From Paguma larvata (lineage: Eukaryota > Chordata > Mammalia > Carnivora > Viverridae): 64,000 nucleotides of DNA. The stretch covers positions 82,723,123 to 82,787,122 of the forward strand of contig CM057825.1 of assembly GCA_030068075.1 (NCBI GenBank), in the 5' to 3' direction. Position numbers and translations under genes: made by a program. Shown in pieces: positions 46,228 to 58,985 of this stretch; position 1 is the first letter of the stretch; each line of letters begins with the position of its first letter. The notes under the pieces were generated by a model. It saw only the letters and a list, made by a program, of their open reading frames with translations, ran no database searches and was not told the DNA's origin.

Positions 46228-47612
46228 CTTCCCTCAGTTATCCTCTACTGCCAAACAGGTTATCCCAAAACTCAGCATCTTAAAACAATCGTTTATCATC
46301 TCACAGTTGCTATGGCCATGAATCCTGACTTGGCTTATCTGTGTGCTGCTGCTCAGGGTTACTTATAAGGCTGCTTTCAAGGCATGGGCGTGGGCTGCGG
46401 TCACCCCAAGACTTGACCGAGGGACCATCTTCTATCAAGCTCATTCACACAGCAGGACTGTTAGCAGTCCTCTAAAGATTGATTCCTAAGATGACTCACG
46501 TAACTGTTCATGGGACTCCGGATCTTGCTGCCTGTTGGCTGGGGACGCAGGTTTTTGAGTAGCTGCTTTCACATAGAGGGTTGCTGACAACACAAGAGTT
46601 GGGGTCTCCCAGAATAAGGGCTAGGAGAGGGAGAGAAAGACAGCAAGAAACAGAGGGAAGGGTCAGGTCTTACTGTAAGTTAATCTCAGGAGTAACATCC
46701 CATCATTTTTTCATTAAAACTTTTATTGTAGACCCTCATGCAGGTCTAAAAAATTAAACAGAGAGACCTCATGTACCCTTCATTCAGTTTCCCCAGTGGT
46801 TAATATCTTGCAAAACTATAGTGAAATGTCACATCCAGATTATTGACATTGATACAATCCACTAATCTCATTCAGATTTCTTCAGTTCCCCTTGTACTTT
46901 GTTGCATGCGTATTTAACTCATCACAATTTAATCTTATATCTAAGTTGTTGTATTCGCCACCACATTCAGGATAATGAATAGTTTTATCAACACAATTAT
47001 TTCTCATGTTGTCCTTTTATAATCACGCCCACACATCCTGCTCTGCCCCTAATCCCTGGCACCCGCTGATCTGTTCTCCATTTCTGTAATTTTGTCATTT
47101 CTAAATTATTATATAAGTTGAATCATATTGTATGTAGCTTTGGTGGGGTTGAGGTTTTTGCTCAGCGTAATTATCTGGAGATTCCCCCAATTTGTGTATA
47201 TCAATAGTGTATTCCTGTTTATTGCTGACTTGTATTCCACAGTAGGTATGTGACAGTTTGTGTCATCATCCCCCTGCTGGAGGACCTCTGGACAGATGCC
47301 AGGTTTTTTGGTTTTTTGTTTTGTTTTGTTTTGTGTTTTTTTACTATTATGATTAAAGTTGTTCTGCACATTTGTGTACAGGTTTTTGTCTGAACATAAT
47401 TTTTTATTTCTCTGGGATTAATGCCCAGTGGTGTGATTGCTGGCTAATTGTGTGTTTGGTCTCATAAAAAACACCCCAACATTTTTGCAATATTCTTTGT
47501 GTTAGAAATGAGTCACTAGGCCTACCCACCTCAGAGGTAGCTTATTACAAAAAAGCAGGCACAGCAGGAGATAAGGATCAGTGGGGTTCATTTTAGAGGC
47601 TCTTCTTTTTTT
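46228..47612 (-). mobile_element. MLT1-like (ERVL-MaLR) LTR split by an L1M
   Basis: The left part on the plus strand reads 'aactcagcatcttaaaacaa', 'tttatcatctcacagttgct', 'gacttggcttatctgtgtgc' and 'aggagtaacatcccatcat'. After the L1 the right part resumes with 'gcaatattctttgtgttaga', 'aatgagtcactaggcctacc' and 'ttcattttagaggctcttc'. This is the reversed MLT1 order (ACATCCCATCACCTTTGCCATATTCTATTGG | GTCACTAGGTCCAGCCC). It is a solo LTR fossil with no viral genes. Confidence 0.78.
46711..47470 (-). mobile_element. L1M-type LINE, 5'-truncated, inserted in the MLT1-like LTR
   Basis: The plus strand shows the reversed 3' end of an L1M: 'catgtacccttcattcagtt', 'ggttaatatcttgcaaaact', 'tgatctgttctccatttctg', 'aagttgaatcatattgtatg', 'attgctgacttgtattccac' and 'tctgggattaatgcccagtg'. 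The flanking duplication 'acatcccatcattttt' at 46695-46710 and 'acaccccaacattttt' at 47471-47486 agrees at 14 of 16. A (TTTTG)n patch lies at 47309-47335. No open ORF2 remains. Confidence 0.85.
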
Positions 47613-48366
47613 TTTAATCTAACTCCTCTTTTTGCTACACCTTCAAGGTGTTTGGAGTGTTGTGTTTCTCTCCAATAGGAAAGCTTATATAAAAATAGCC
47701 TTTTGGTGAAACCAAGGAGGCCTGGATTGACTCAAATTTGTGGAAATGTTTGATGAAGTCTCCACTATTCCCGAATTTGGTGTTTGAACTCACTCATCAG
47801 CCTTTTGATGAGAAAAAGACTTAATTTGAGTCTATTCAAATACGGAACAGGTCCGTACAGGCTAAAAAGATCACACATATCAAATAACCATGAAGTCTTC
47901 AAGATGAGAGCTGGGCTTTGGGCAGTCAAACTTATTCTCCCTCCTTAATATGACTCCGGCCTACGCCAACTCTTTCCATCCATGTTAATGATCTGAATCA
48001 CACTGTTACTCTCCAATTGCCATCTGCCCCAGGCATCACCCTCTGTCTCACCCCAGGAAATCCTGGAGAAGACTTGAAACAGCATCTCCCCCCTTGCCTC
48101 TCACACCTAGTTGTCTGGTGATTTGGAGGACTTAAGTGCATAAGGACAGAGCAGCAGTGTGCACTTATTTGTTTCTGATTCTGAAAAAGAAAATTTAGTG
48201 AAATCGAGTTACCTTGCTGCCATGCATGCATACAACATAAATATTCATCTAAATACCACAATCAAAAATATCCAAACAATATTACATGATGAGCTCAACA
48301 TCTTAATGACATCCCTAACTTGTTTTAAAGAAAAGTGAAAAAATGATATGTTAAGAATAAACATAG
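47613..48366. other. Unique non-coding DNA
   Basis: No repeat or gene was recognised. Confidence 0.45.
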
Positions 48367-48602
48367 GGGTGCCTGGGTGGTTCAGTCAGTTGAGTGTCCG
48401 ACTCTTGATTTCAGCTCAGGTCATGATCCCAGGGTCGTGGGATTGAGCCCTGTGTTGGGCTCTATGCTGTGTGTGAAGCCTGCTTAAGATTGTCTCTTCT
48501 CTCTCCTTTTGCTCCTCTCCCCAACGAGCACTTCCTGTCTCACGCTCTCTATTTCCCTCTCTTTCTCTTTCTCTCAAAAAATAAATAAATAAATAAATAA
48601 AT
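48367..48602 (+). mobile_element. CAN-SINE, older subtype, plus strand
   Basis: The element has head 'ggtgcctgggtggttcagtc', 'tcccagggtcgtgggattga', 'tgtgaagcctgcttaagatt', a CT-rich stretch and an (AAAT)n tail. These are features of the older carnivore subfamily. The possible duplication 'agaataaacat' / 'agaaatacacat' is diverged. Confidence 0.93.
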
Positions 48603-49049
48603 TTAGAAATACACATTAAACTAAAATGTGAACATACTGTTCCAGACAAAGATGTGACCAGAAACAGTGATTTTTGTCTATGCATTTCTCTGATTGCTTC
48701 AGGTAGCAAGGTTTAACCTCACTAATGGTAAATTCTCTTAAACCTTCAGCATTGCCCACTCCATCCTTCACAGTGAGGGGCCCCCCTTTTTTTTTTTTTT
48801 ATAGAATATATCCCTCAGCAAACCTAGTCCACTGATGTACTCCTAACTCTGAGCAGCTAACTTAGTTTCTAACCGGACTCTGCTTTTGACTGCTTTCTGA
48901 ATTGATTACCCTCCAAGATCCCTTATATTCATACATGGCCTCAGTTAACAATGCAATAGGAACAGTGGAATAGACATAATTGAAATAGGCAGGGCAGGTA
49001 ATAATGGCAAGTCCCTGAGAAATAAGAAAAAAATTCGCAAGGGTACAAC

Positions 49050-49420
49050 CCCATTTACTCCAGTCATCATGGTTTTTGTTTCCTCTACTCCACCATATTT
49101 TTATGCTCCTTGATCTTTATATGTTTTCTTCTGCTTAAATGTTCTGCCTGTGTTCACTTAGTTAATTGCTATTTCTGGTGTCTGCTTAAACATTGTTTCA
49201 CCAGAAGCCATTCCTGGACCTTACAGATTAGTCTAGATATCTGGACACACACATTCATAGCCCTTTGTCATGGTCCTTTGATCACTTGCCTAATGCTAGC
49301 CTTGCCCACCAACTTGTAAGCCCTAGGGAGGTAGATAAGACATTCTGTTTTATTCACTACTATATCCTTAGATTTAGCACAGATCCTAGAACCTATTGAG
49401 TATTCAAATAAGGAATTTTA
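49050..49420 (+). mobile_element. L2 LINE 3' end, plus strand
   Basis: 'aaatgttctgcctgtgttca', 'cagaagccattcctggacct', 'ccaacttgtaagccctaggg', 'cattctgttttattcactac' and 'cagatcctagaacctattga' then 'gtattcaaataaggaatttt' follow the L2 3' end (CTGCCTGGAATGC ... AGGCCTTCCCTGACC ... AATGTAAGCTCCATGAGGG ... TGTCTTGTTCACTG ... CAATAAATA). Confidence 0.75.
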
Positions 49421-51057
49421 GGTGGTTAATCTTGTCTGAGTGACTCAATAATAAAAGCCAATGAATTTCTCCTGAAATAGGCAAAATTCCAAGCAGAGAC
49501 CTTGTGAGGATCAATACGCCCAAGAATGAGTAGCAGGAATCCAGCCACAAGGACTAAGATTCGAAACTGTATCTCTAAACACTAAGAAAATTGCACCAAG
49601 GGAAGAAAGATTTCTGTCACAGAGAGAATGACATTGGGTACTCTCATATGACAAGTACTGAGCTCCTAAAAAGTGAAAGATCATCCAAGGACTTAATTTT
49701 AAGGCAATCTTAAGCATAAATTCAAATGAAAAATTTCAAATGAAAATGTTTGATGCTGAGGCATCATATTTTTTCCACATAGGAGCCAAATTTGTTCCAG
49801 AAACCAAGACAGTATTGTGACTGAAGTTGAGAGCTAGGTGAGCCAGCCCTGGGGATTGAAAGATTGAGTGCCAAGACATCTAAGCTCACCAGGATCTTTT
49901 CTCTGAATCAGTCATTCTTCAAGTCCCTCACTGCACAAAGGGTAACTAAGGACAGCCTCTTAGGGAAACCTCAAAATGCACCCTCCCTTGACATTCAACT
50001 TCTATAGTTCCTTTTTTTTTTTTTTTACTATATCTCTAAAAGTGTTCAACTATATGTGCTTCACACATAACCTTTAATTAATGTATATACATATTTTTTC
50101 ATTTTGGAGTATAAATGTTCATCCAAGTTACTTATTTTTAGCTGGCCGATCTTTTTCCCACATAGGTGTGCACAGCTACTCTTGTGTGAGGCAGCGGTGC
50201 TATATGATTTCCACTATCATGTGCAGAGGGATGGCTTTCTGGCGATGTCAAAGATAATATGAAACAAATACTATTTCCCTATCTTTGGGAGAAGAGTGCC
50301 CCCATTACAACAGGCACGAAGCATTTAAGCACACCACGAAGCCTCACTGACATTCTCCAACTAATCTCCTTTAACTTCAAAGTTTTCTTGTTGTTCCAAT
50401 CAGCTACAACATTATTTTGATAACTTAAAGTTTAATTTCCTTTTCCAAAACGTCTAAAGTTAAAAGAACAGAAAGGGGAAGTAATTTTCCATCTACAGGA
50501 CTAGACCAATAGAGACTGGATAGGAGTTCAATAAAACCATTATCGTTTTTGTAATAAGATTAAATCAGCTCTTGATTGAAGTACACAGGCACTTTTTGCC
50601 AAATTATATTAGGCCCTTGGCAATTGCCACCATTGTAAGGGAAGGGTTATTTTTGAAGGCTGTTTTCCATCTAACAAATGCTGTAGTTTGATGAATCGTA
50701 AGTGCCTGCAAAGTATCTCAATGGACATCTTTCAGAGACGAATCACTTTTCTTGTGGTAGGATAGTTAGCTGTCAATTTTCCTGTACATTTTATACAGGG
50801 TTGTTAAGTTATTAAACTGAAACATTAATATAAACTAACCTTGTTATGGTTCCAATAATTTCCTAAATATCAATCAGTGCCTTTTCCTTCAGAGTCCTCT
50901 ATTATTCAAGCATTACTCTTTTTTTCAAGCACTATAATCTATGTTGTATGGAATCTGGATTTCTCTTCCCCGGACCAAGAGAAATGTAATATGTCACTAA
51001 TATTTATTAAATGACACAATATAAATATCCTTACATATGGAACATACCCATTTTATC
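49421..51057. other. Unique DNA with conserved-looking core at 50500-50850
   Basis: No gene or retroposon was recognised; poly-T lies at 50011-50028. Bases 50500-50850 have dense 'ttaaat', 'taatat' and 'attga' words without simple sequence and may be a conserved non-coding element. This is inference only. Confidence 0.35.
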
Positions 51058-51074
51058 TATTAGTGTCTATTCTT

Positions 51075-51289
51075 TTTTTAAAAAAAATTTTTGGTATTTA
51101 CTTATTTTTGAGAGAGAGACAGAGTGTGAGTCAGGGAGGGGTAGAGAGAAGAGGACACAGAATCCAAAGCAGGCTCCAGGCTCTGAGCTGTCAGCACAGA
51201 GCCCAGCATGGGGCTCACACGCATGCGCTCTGAGATCAAGACCTGAGCTGAAGTCAGACACTTAACTGACTGAGCCACCCAGGCACCCC
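51075..51289 (-). mobile_element. CAN-SINE (SINEC, felid type), minus strand, TSD present
   Basis: The head 'actgactgagccacccaggc' is on the right, then 'ctctgagctgtcagcacaga', a GA-rich stretch and a T-rich tail. The duplication 'tattagtgtctattctt' at 51058-51074 and 'tattagtgcctcttctt' at 51290-51306 agrees at 15 of 17. Confidence 0.95.
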
Positions 51290-51779
51290 TATTAGTGCCT
51301 CTTCTTATTCCTATAAATGGAATCAATGTCTTTTAGAATTGCTAACTTTTGCCTTCAGGTCATCTGCTATATGGTAAATAAAAAAAAATAAAATCCAGGT
51401 TTATTGAAAACTCCATATATGTCAATAGTATTATGACTTTAGGTAGTATTGTATTTTCAAAAATCCCTTTTAATTCCTAGAAATAAATAATACTCATTAG
51501 CTGCTTGTATCGAACAGTTACCTTACCAAAAATACTACTTCACCTCACCACCTCGTAGTTATTTGCTTTTGCAAAAAAATTTGTCAATGACAAAAAAAAA
51601 AACAAGTTATCTACTTTTAAAAGAAGGAGCTTGGAAAATTGTTTATCACGAAAATTTTATTTTATATTTTTAATGTTTCGGTTATTTTCAGTCTTTGTTA
51701 GAAATATAGAGCACCAATTTCTGAAGATAATCTATTTGTGAGACAGGGCTCGGAATACAGATTGCTGCGGAGCTGAGGG

Positions 51780-52140
51780 ACAGTTCTGATTTCTGGCATA
51801 AGTTGAGAGTCTAGAGATTTCTGACAGACCATGAGCTACTCTGTCACCTGGTATTTCTCTTTCTCTGTGGTAAAGATCTCATCTTACTGGTGGCTGGGCT
51901 TATGCAGCTTCATCTGAAGGGGACATCAATGAGATCTTTGGGGATTTTCTCATCAATTTTGGTGGAGGTGACAATGACGAATTTCTTTTGGATTCAACAC
52001 AAAGAAACTCAGTTGAGGACCAGGCCTCCGTTCATAAGTAGCAAGCTGATCCACCTACTTCAGGAAACCACCTTTTTGCCTCTGTGATGACAGGTGGGAG
52101 TGAACAAAATGGTCCTGGAAGCAACACTATCTTTTAGTTT
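51780..52140 (+). other. Unassigned coding-like segment (possible pseudogene fragment)
   Basis: One plus-strand frame, roughly 51895-52040, reads 'EGDINEIFGDFLINFGGGDN' followed by 'DEFLLDSTQRNSVEDQ', with protein-like acidic and glycine patterning. It then meets stop codons. I do not recognise the source and cannot exclude an LTR. A (TTTG)n tract follows at once. No start, splice or poly(A) signal was identified. Confidence 0.22.
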
Positions 52141-52158
52141 TCTCACCTACTGATGACA

Positions 52159-52196
52159 GGGTTTTGTTTGTTTGTTTGTTTTTGTTTTTGTTTTGC
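52159..52196. repeat. (TTTG)n microsatellite
   Basis: TTTG and TTTTTG units. Confidence 0.93.
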
Positions 52197-52506
52197 AGTA
52201 GTCCAACACCATTTGGGACCCCTCTTCAATAGGATAAAACCTAGGCATATTGTCAAGTTTAAACACGTGGTACCACCATACTTGTCACTACAACTGTCAC
52301 TACAACTGGCTTATGACCGTGAGAAGAACCATCTCCTTTCTCCTTTCAGTCCAAGATTTAACCACTGATCATTTCCTCATCTACATGGCTTTCCTTGGAT
52401 AGGGAATTCCTGCCAGTTCCCCTAAAAAGGGAGAATTTCATTTGTAGTTGGGCTTTCTTGGGCATTTTGGCCCTGGTTTTTACTTTTTTGTTTTGTTTTG
52501 TTTTTT

Positions 52507-53098
52507 AGAAATGAAACAACATACCTTTATTTTGTATTTTGTAAATATAATTTTTTGTCAAATTGGGTTACATACAACAACCAGTGCTTATCCCAACAAA
52601 TGCCCTCCTCAATGCTGATCACCCACTTTCCCCTCTCCCCCATCCCCCATCAACCCTCAGTTTGTTCTCTGTATTCAAGAGTATCTTATGGTTTGCCTCC
52701 CTCCCTCTGCTTGTAACTATTTTTTTCCCCCTTCACTTCCCCCTTGGTCTTCTGTTAAGTTTCTCAAGATCCACATATGAGTGAAAACATATGGTATCTG
52801 TCCTTCTCTGCCTGACTTATTTCACCTGGCATAATGCCCTCCAGTTCCATCCACGTTGTTGCAAATGACAAGATTTTATTCTTTCTCATTGCCATGTAGT
52901 ATTCCATTGTATATACAAATCACGTCTTCTTTACCATTCATCAGTTGATAGACATTTAGGCTCTTTACATAATTTGGCTAATTGTTGAAAGTGCTGCTAT
53001 AAACATAGGAATACACGTGCCTCTATGGATCAGCACTCTTGTATCCCTTGGGTAAATTCCTAGCAGTGCTATTGCTGGGTCATCAAGTGTCAGCCTTT
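52507..53098 (-). mobile_element. Older carnivore L1, 5'-truncated, minus strand
   Basis: The plus strand shows the reversed 3' UTR ('tgtcaaattgggttacatac', 'agtgcttatcccaacaaatg') and the ORF2 end ('acatatggtatctgtccttc', 'cagttccatccacgttgttg', 'tgccatgtagtattccattg', 'gtatcccttgggtaaattcc'). It differs from the L1s at 1299, 10010 and 26794 in the 3' UTR wording, so it belongs to an older subfamily. 'gctttcttgg' at 52449 and 'cctttcttgg' at 53092 may be the target duplication. No intact frame remains. Confidence 0.88.
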
Positions 53099-53406
53099 CT
53101 TGGTTTCTGATTTCTCCTACTTAATGTCTAGTTTGGGGGCTATTTAACCACCATCTTTCAAGACAGGAAAGTGCAATACATTTTTTGACAGCCTTCTCTC
53201 TCTTCTTAAAATGTTTAAATAGTATAATATTAATAAGATGGTTTCCATTTAGTTTTCTTTTTCCTGGCAATAAATATGCCAAGCATATTTTCTTTAGTTA
53301 AATCTGAACTCTTAGATCCATTCACTTATTTTATGTTGCTGCTCCCCAATCAATGTCATTATTTCCCTATAAGAGTATACCTCTCCATATATAAGGATGG
53401 GAAACG

Positions 53407-53408
<2 letters not shown>

Positions 53409-53448
<40 letters not shown>

Positions 53449-53449
53449 A
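53409..53449. repeat. (AAAT)n microsatellite
   Basis: About nine AAAT units. There is no SINE body to the left, so it is not an obvious retroposon tail. Confidence 0.95.
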
Positions 53450-55107
53450 GGGGGTTGCAAATCAGAACTAAGATTTCTTTTTTACCACGTTTAGTTAATG
53501 CTAATGCATTTCTTAGAATTCACATCATTAAAATTCTTCACAATGTTTTTTGGAACCAACACTTGTGAGCATACTGTCAGCATTGCAAACAAACTTCCAA
53601 TGTGAGTTTCTATTTTAATAAAAATCTTAATATGCTCTTCATCATATACATGGTGCACGGAATAAATAGGCTTTACTGGGGTTATTTTTTTCTTTCTGTT
53701 TAAGGAGCAGGATTACCAATAAATGATGGAGTTCAATATAGTGCTATTTATTTCACATGGGAATTTGCAGAAAACATAGAAAGAATATCAAAAATAACTA
53801 ATGTTTATGGTACTTGGAAAGTTTGTGATGTAATTACAGATTGTAAAATTAGTTAATTGACAAAGTTGTTATAACACTGAGTTTGCATTTTATTTTTTAA
53901 GTACATACACAAAAGAAATGACATCTATGAGGTAATCGTGAGATTGATATTTACACCTGCTATTTAATATATCTTAATGTGAGAACTTTTCCTCCACATG
54001 TATTATTTTTAATGCTGTATATGTCTATTTAGCCAAAAGATATATAGAACCATATAATTAGTAATTTAGTTAACTGAGAAATATTATGTGAGTACTTTAT
54101 TAATCATTATAATCAATTGTCGATGGGGCATGTGTATTGTTGTCTGTATACTATTCCTTCACACATTTGTTGAATGAATAACTGGTTTTCAAGTAATTAA
54201 ATTAATACTAAAAATACTCTAGACTAAAAATCTAAAAAATAAAGGTTGGATTTATCTTACGAGTCAAAAGATTACACTAAATTTCAACTTTAGGCAATTG
54301 CACACATTCTGAATAGATTCCTTGATACCAGGGAAAAGACACTTCAAAAAATGTCCGTTGTCAAAACTTGTTTATATGGTATTTGCTTCTTTCCTGAGAA
54401 CTGAGAAGTCAAAAATGATTCCAGTTTTAATTTTGTTTTGAAATCAAGAGGGAAATGGCAACCATTTTTATTTTGAATTTTGATTTCTATAAACTCTGCC
54501 TCCAACACAAGCTAAAAAATCCTCATCTGGGTGTCACCTAGGTTATTTATTGGTAAGGCTTTTAAAGCACAGAGGCCAACACCCACACAGCCTGGAGAAA
54601 GACAGCATGGCACAATAGAGAGATCTGGGGCTTTTAAACATAAGGGCAAATCGTTGCCCTGACACTTTACAGGCATGTGAATTTGTGCCTCTGTCAACCA
54701 CAGGATTACAAAATCAGTCTCATCCCTGACCCATTTTGTTCCAGATGGTTCTACATAATGATGGAAGGTGTGCAAATCATGTTTCCATTTAGTGTTAATC
54801 CATTGTTGTCAAGTCCAAATCTTACTTATGTTTTCATAAGCCCTCTTTCTTTCTCAAAGGATGCATTACTATTACAAAAAAAAAATATGCTATAGAATTC
54901 ACCAATTGTAAAAGGAGATCAGTGTAGGAAAATGACAATAAAGAAAGGAGTGTAGAAAATATCTAGACAACTTCATGTAGAGCAAGCAACCCAGAAAATG
55001 GGCTAGTGTAACCCGTGTTATAGTTCCCCCTGGGACAAGTGAATCACACCCTCATGAGATCGATTTTTCCCTGGAAACATTTTCTGTGGCACACTGTGCT
55101 CCGTGTT
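53450..55107. other. Unique non-coding DNA
   Basis: No gene or repeat was recognised; a weak L2/MIR-tail-like motif 'catttgttgaatgaataact' lies near 54165. Confidence 0.45.
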
Positions 55108-55121
55108 AAATTTATTCTGTT

Positions 55122-55346
55122 AAGGGGCACCTGGGTGGTCCAGTCGGTTCAGTGTCTGACTTTGGCTCAGGTCATGATCTCGGGGTTCGTGAGTTCGAGC
55201 CCAGTGTCAAGCTCTGTGCTGACAGGTCAGAGCCTGGAGCCTGCTTCAGATTCTGTGTCTCTCTCTTTCTAGCCCTTTCCTGCTCATACTCTCTCTCTCT
55301 CCCTCTCTTTCTCAAAAATAAACAAACATTAAAAAATATATATTAA
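55122..55346 (+). mobile_element. CAN-SINE (SINEC, felid type), plus strand
   Basis: A well-preserved copy with head 'ggggcacctgggtggtccag', a B-box region 'gagttcgagccc', body 'cagagcctggagcctgcttc', a CT-rich stretch and an A-rich tail. The duplication 'aaatttattctgtt' at 55108-55121 and 'aaatgtgttctgtt' at 55347-55360 agrees at 12 of 14. Confidence 0.94.
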
Positions 55347-55360
55347 AAATGTGTTCTGTT

Positions 55361-58300
55361 TAAAGAAATCCCACATCTAGCACACCTAGTTTAATGTTTG
55401 AGCTCTGCGATGAATATTTTAAACAGAAAGAGGCAAAGTCCGTACACAATTTTTATTATTAAAAAAGACATCTGGAAAGTTACAATAATGGTAGCAGTAT
55501 CCCTATCTGTTCTTTGCTAGGTAAACACCAATAATATTCTAAAAACAGTCTCCTAAAGATAGTTCTAATCCATGGTGCTTTACATGGCAAATATTTCTTT
55601 GAATAAAATTGCAGTTTTGAGTATAGAGGCAGAACTAAGAAAACAACAACAACACTATAATATGAAGTTATTTAGACCTGACATCTCAGAAGTGGTGGCT
55701 GACCATGGCATAAGTTTGACTCTAGGGTATTACTGTGTGCATTCTTTTTTCCACAGGTTTCAAACAAGGCAAACAGTCGTTATCAGTAAAATGCAACAGA
55801 AACCAAATGTTTATACTAAATTTTTCATTTCATTAGTTGGAAAGTAGAAGGAATAGTCAAATATGATGATTTACAAAAACGTTCTGAGATTTGTTCATCT
55901 TTACATGTGAGCTTCATGCAGAAGCTAGGTCTAATCACACTTAAATCGGCATAGACTCTTTATCTTGAAAGTAACCTGGCAAGTTGAAACTAGTAAAATG
56001 TACATTGAATTTGTAGTTGGATTCTGCCTATGATGGAGTTTTAAGAGTTATATACTTAAGCCATTCATAACCTGGACTATCAATGAAGAAATCACTATAT
56101 TGAAAGCATTGTCATATTTGGCAGAAATTTATTCTTCAATCTTGAATGAAGGATTTTTCAGGTCATTTGGTCCTTTTTGGAAAACTACAATTTATCACCA
56201 GCGTGTTTAACAATCAAGTGAATTGCCACGTTTCTAAATAATATACATATTATAGGCCTATTTGAGAAAGTCAATTCACTTGCGAAGAGAGTTGCTCTTT
56301 TTTATTCATCACAGTTTGGTTCTGAGGGTCATTTCAATTTCTTTTAATTGTATTTAAGTGTTTCTCCCCCACCCCCTTGGTATTTGTTACTTGCTTTTAA
56401 TGTGATTTCAAAACTATGAACGGCTCAGCATATTGGTAAGTGAGTGTTTGAGGTTTTTCCATATAGATCAGTGAAGTGAACCGGGTGAAATGGAGAGTGG
56501 CGTTTCTTCCTAACAGGTTTCGTTAAAGGGGGCACTGGGCTCATGCAAATTCTTCCTGAGAGCCTAGTTTACAGAATGTGCGTTTCATCAATACTGTTAA
56601 CTTATTTGTGCTTTAACTAATATTTTCTTAAGATCCATGAAGCTGTATCAGCATGATGCTTTTACTACTATTATTTGCACTGCTATTAGGAGCAGGGAAT
56701 GCTGGCTGAAGATTTTCATAACCGTTTTATGAGAGGCAAACTCAAATGTTAACAGGGGCTAGGCAGATAATGTAAGGGGCAAAATGGCTCATTGTAAAAG
56801 AATAAGAAATAATGGGGGCTGAGAGAGGAATTCTCTTCCGGGGGGATCAGCCGTCACTCAGTCTTGACCCATAATAGTCACCCATCAGGTTGAACGAAAT
56901 ATGTCTCCAGGCCGACTCTAGCCCGCAGGCTATCAGCCTGCAATCTTTGTTTTAGAGATCAATTTGTTGAGGGTTGATTAAGTGACATAAACCAAACTAG
57001 ACTAGTGTTTGTGGCGGGGTTGAAGTGTAGGAAGATAAACTATCCCATCAAGGGCTGACTTCATGGAGGTACAAGCTGAGTAGCTGCAAGAGTACCCAGG
57101 CTTCGAAGGGCCCCACACTTGGTTTAATGGTCTGCTCTCGTTGTCTTGAAATTCTTAATTATTTTTGAACAAGGGGCACCAACAGATTCATTTAATACGG
57201 TGTGCAGTAAATTACATAGCTGGTCTTGATCCCATTCAAAGTAACATTTGAAGTATTTTTCTCCTGAGCGGAGCGAGTTAATATGCCTCTCTGCGAACTT
57301 AATTAACTACCGGAAAGTGTTAAAAATGGAGGGATCCTATGTTATCTATTTGTTCAACTTGTTTCTTTTGCAGATCTGAATACTCTTTTCATCTCCCTTC
57401 CTTTCTCTGTATTACCTGTCCCCAAAAGAGAAGGCAAATGGCCTGATTCATCAAACAAAGAGGCTAAGGTAAAAAGTCAGCAGTTCCGGCTTCAAAATTA
57501 CCTGTCTGATTTGCTAAAGGATTTACGAGTTTCCCAAAGATAGACCAGAGACTTTCACTCTTTCTCTGAATTAAATATAAAAATAAAAAAGACTTACAAA
57601 AATAGTTAAGTGATCAATGATATTGACAAACATGGATATTCCCCCTCTTGATGTTACTTATTTGTACAAGAAATAAATTATCATTTAAATTTGTTGTTAG
57701 AATCGGCCGTAACAAGTGATTTACACTCAATGTCTGGCTTCGGAGTCATCTCTCTGTAATGTTGGAATAAAGTACAGCACAGACTTCTCTGGCGTTCACT
57801 AAAAAGCCATCTAACCTTTTTGTAGATCCCTAGACACCTGTAATCCACCAATTTCCAGCTCATAGAAAAAAGTATGAGCATTTAACTTCGAATCCTGGGA
57901 GCAGAACTCTTAGCTGGATTAATTTATTTTCCTTACCTATCAGTGTTTTAGATTTATATCCACTTTCTTGGTATAGTTGATGCCAGCCTGCATTCCTTTG
58001 CTGTTGTGCAGGTATGACTAAGTACTGTCTCATTCCATTGAATAGGGCATCATTTGTCTTGAGTTCTACAGGCTGGCTGCATACATGACAGCACACAGTG
58101 ACAGTAATTTGCACTGATCTGCCCCCACTGCTAGTCCTGCTGCTACAAATAGCAATTGATTATTATGCTGTAGTGTTATTGACTGTCACTATGAACACAA
58201 GCTTTATTTCATTTTTAAAGTAACATGCTGCAGATTTGTTTAGTATAAGAGCAAAACAGGGAAATATTCATTTCTAAGAATTATTTGCAGTCACAAATGC

Positions 58301-58971
58301 AACTTTAAATCCTGGTCATAAAACATTTACTTTACTTTAAATCATAGCAAACAAAAACTTTATTGTGGTATTTATTTTAGTGTAATGTAAATAAATAATT
58401 TCCCAAAGCCATAAGAAAATCAGTATAAAACTGAAATATTTTTCCCACTCCCAATTTCAGGAGAGATATGCACGGAAAATGACTAGATACCTTTTCATCT
58501 TTGTTTCTCCCATTTGTAAATGCTTTCTCTGTTCAAAATAAAAGTTGGAATCTATTTCACTCATATGTGTTTACTGGCTTGTCTGGTGTTCTAAGAATCT
58601 CAGTTCTTCTGGGATCCTACAGTATCTCATACTTTTTACTTTTTTACCCCTACAGACTGACCAGAGAGGGTTCATGTGTTTAAAACTATAGTTATGCAGT
58701 TTGTAGTATTGATATCTATTAATATTATGTCACTGGCAGACAGATCTTTATTTATAAATTTGTGCTTTCCTAAACTACACATTTAAATTCCTAAGTCCAT
58801 TAAAGTACCACATTACTAGGTAGCAAAACTGACTTGTTATCCTATGCCATCGTGAATTTTAATATGCTTGACCACTCCAGTAAGTATGCTATTTCTGACT
58901 CAAACTAAAAAATTTTGTTTAAATGGCAAAAAAATAAAAACAAAAACTACATGAAACCTCGAAAACCTTAA
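55361..58971. other. SINE-free interval, mostly unique DNA, with conserved-looking cores
   Basis: No retroposon was recognised in 3.6 kb. Blocks at 57240-57330 ('gcgaacttaattaactaccg') and 58090-58260 ('atagcaattgattattatgc') carry homeodomain-like words and look like conserved non-coding DNA. Frames such as 55572-55847 (91 codons) match nothing I know. Confidence 0.4.
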
Positions 58972-58985
58972 CTACCTAGTACTTT

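Noticed and set aside
55134..55205. tRNA-like head with A- and B-box motifs
   Set aside because: It is the tRNA-Lys-derived head of a CAN-SINE, not a folding tRNA gene. The same applies to the other SINE heads.
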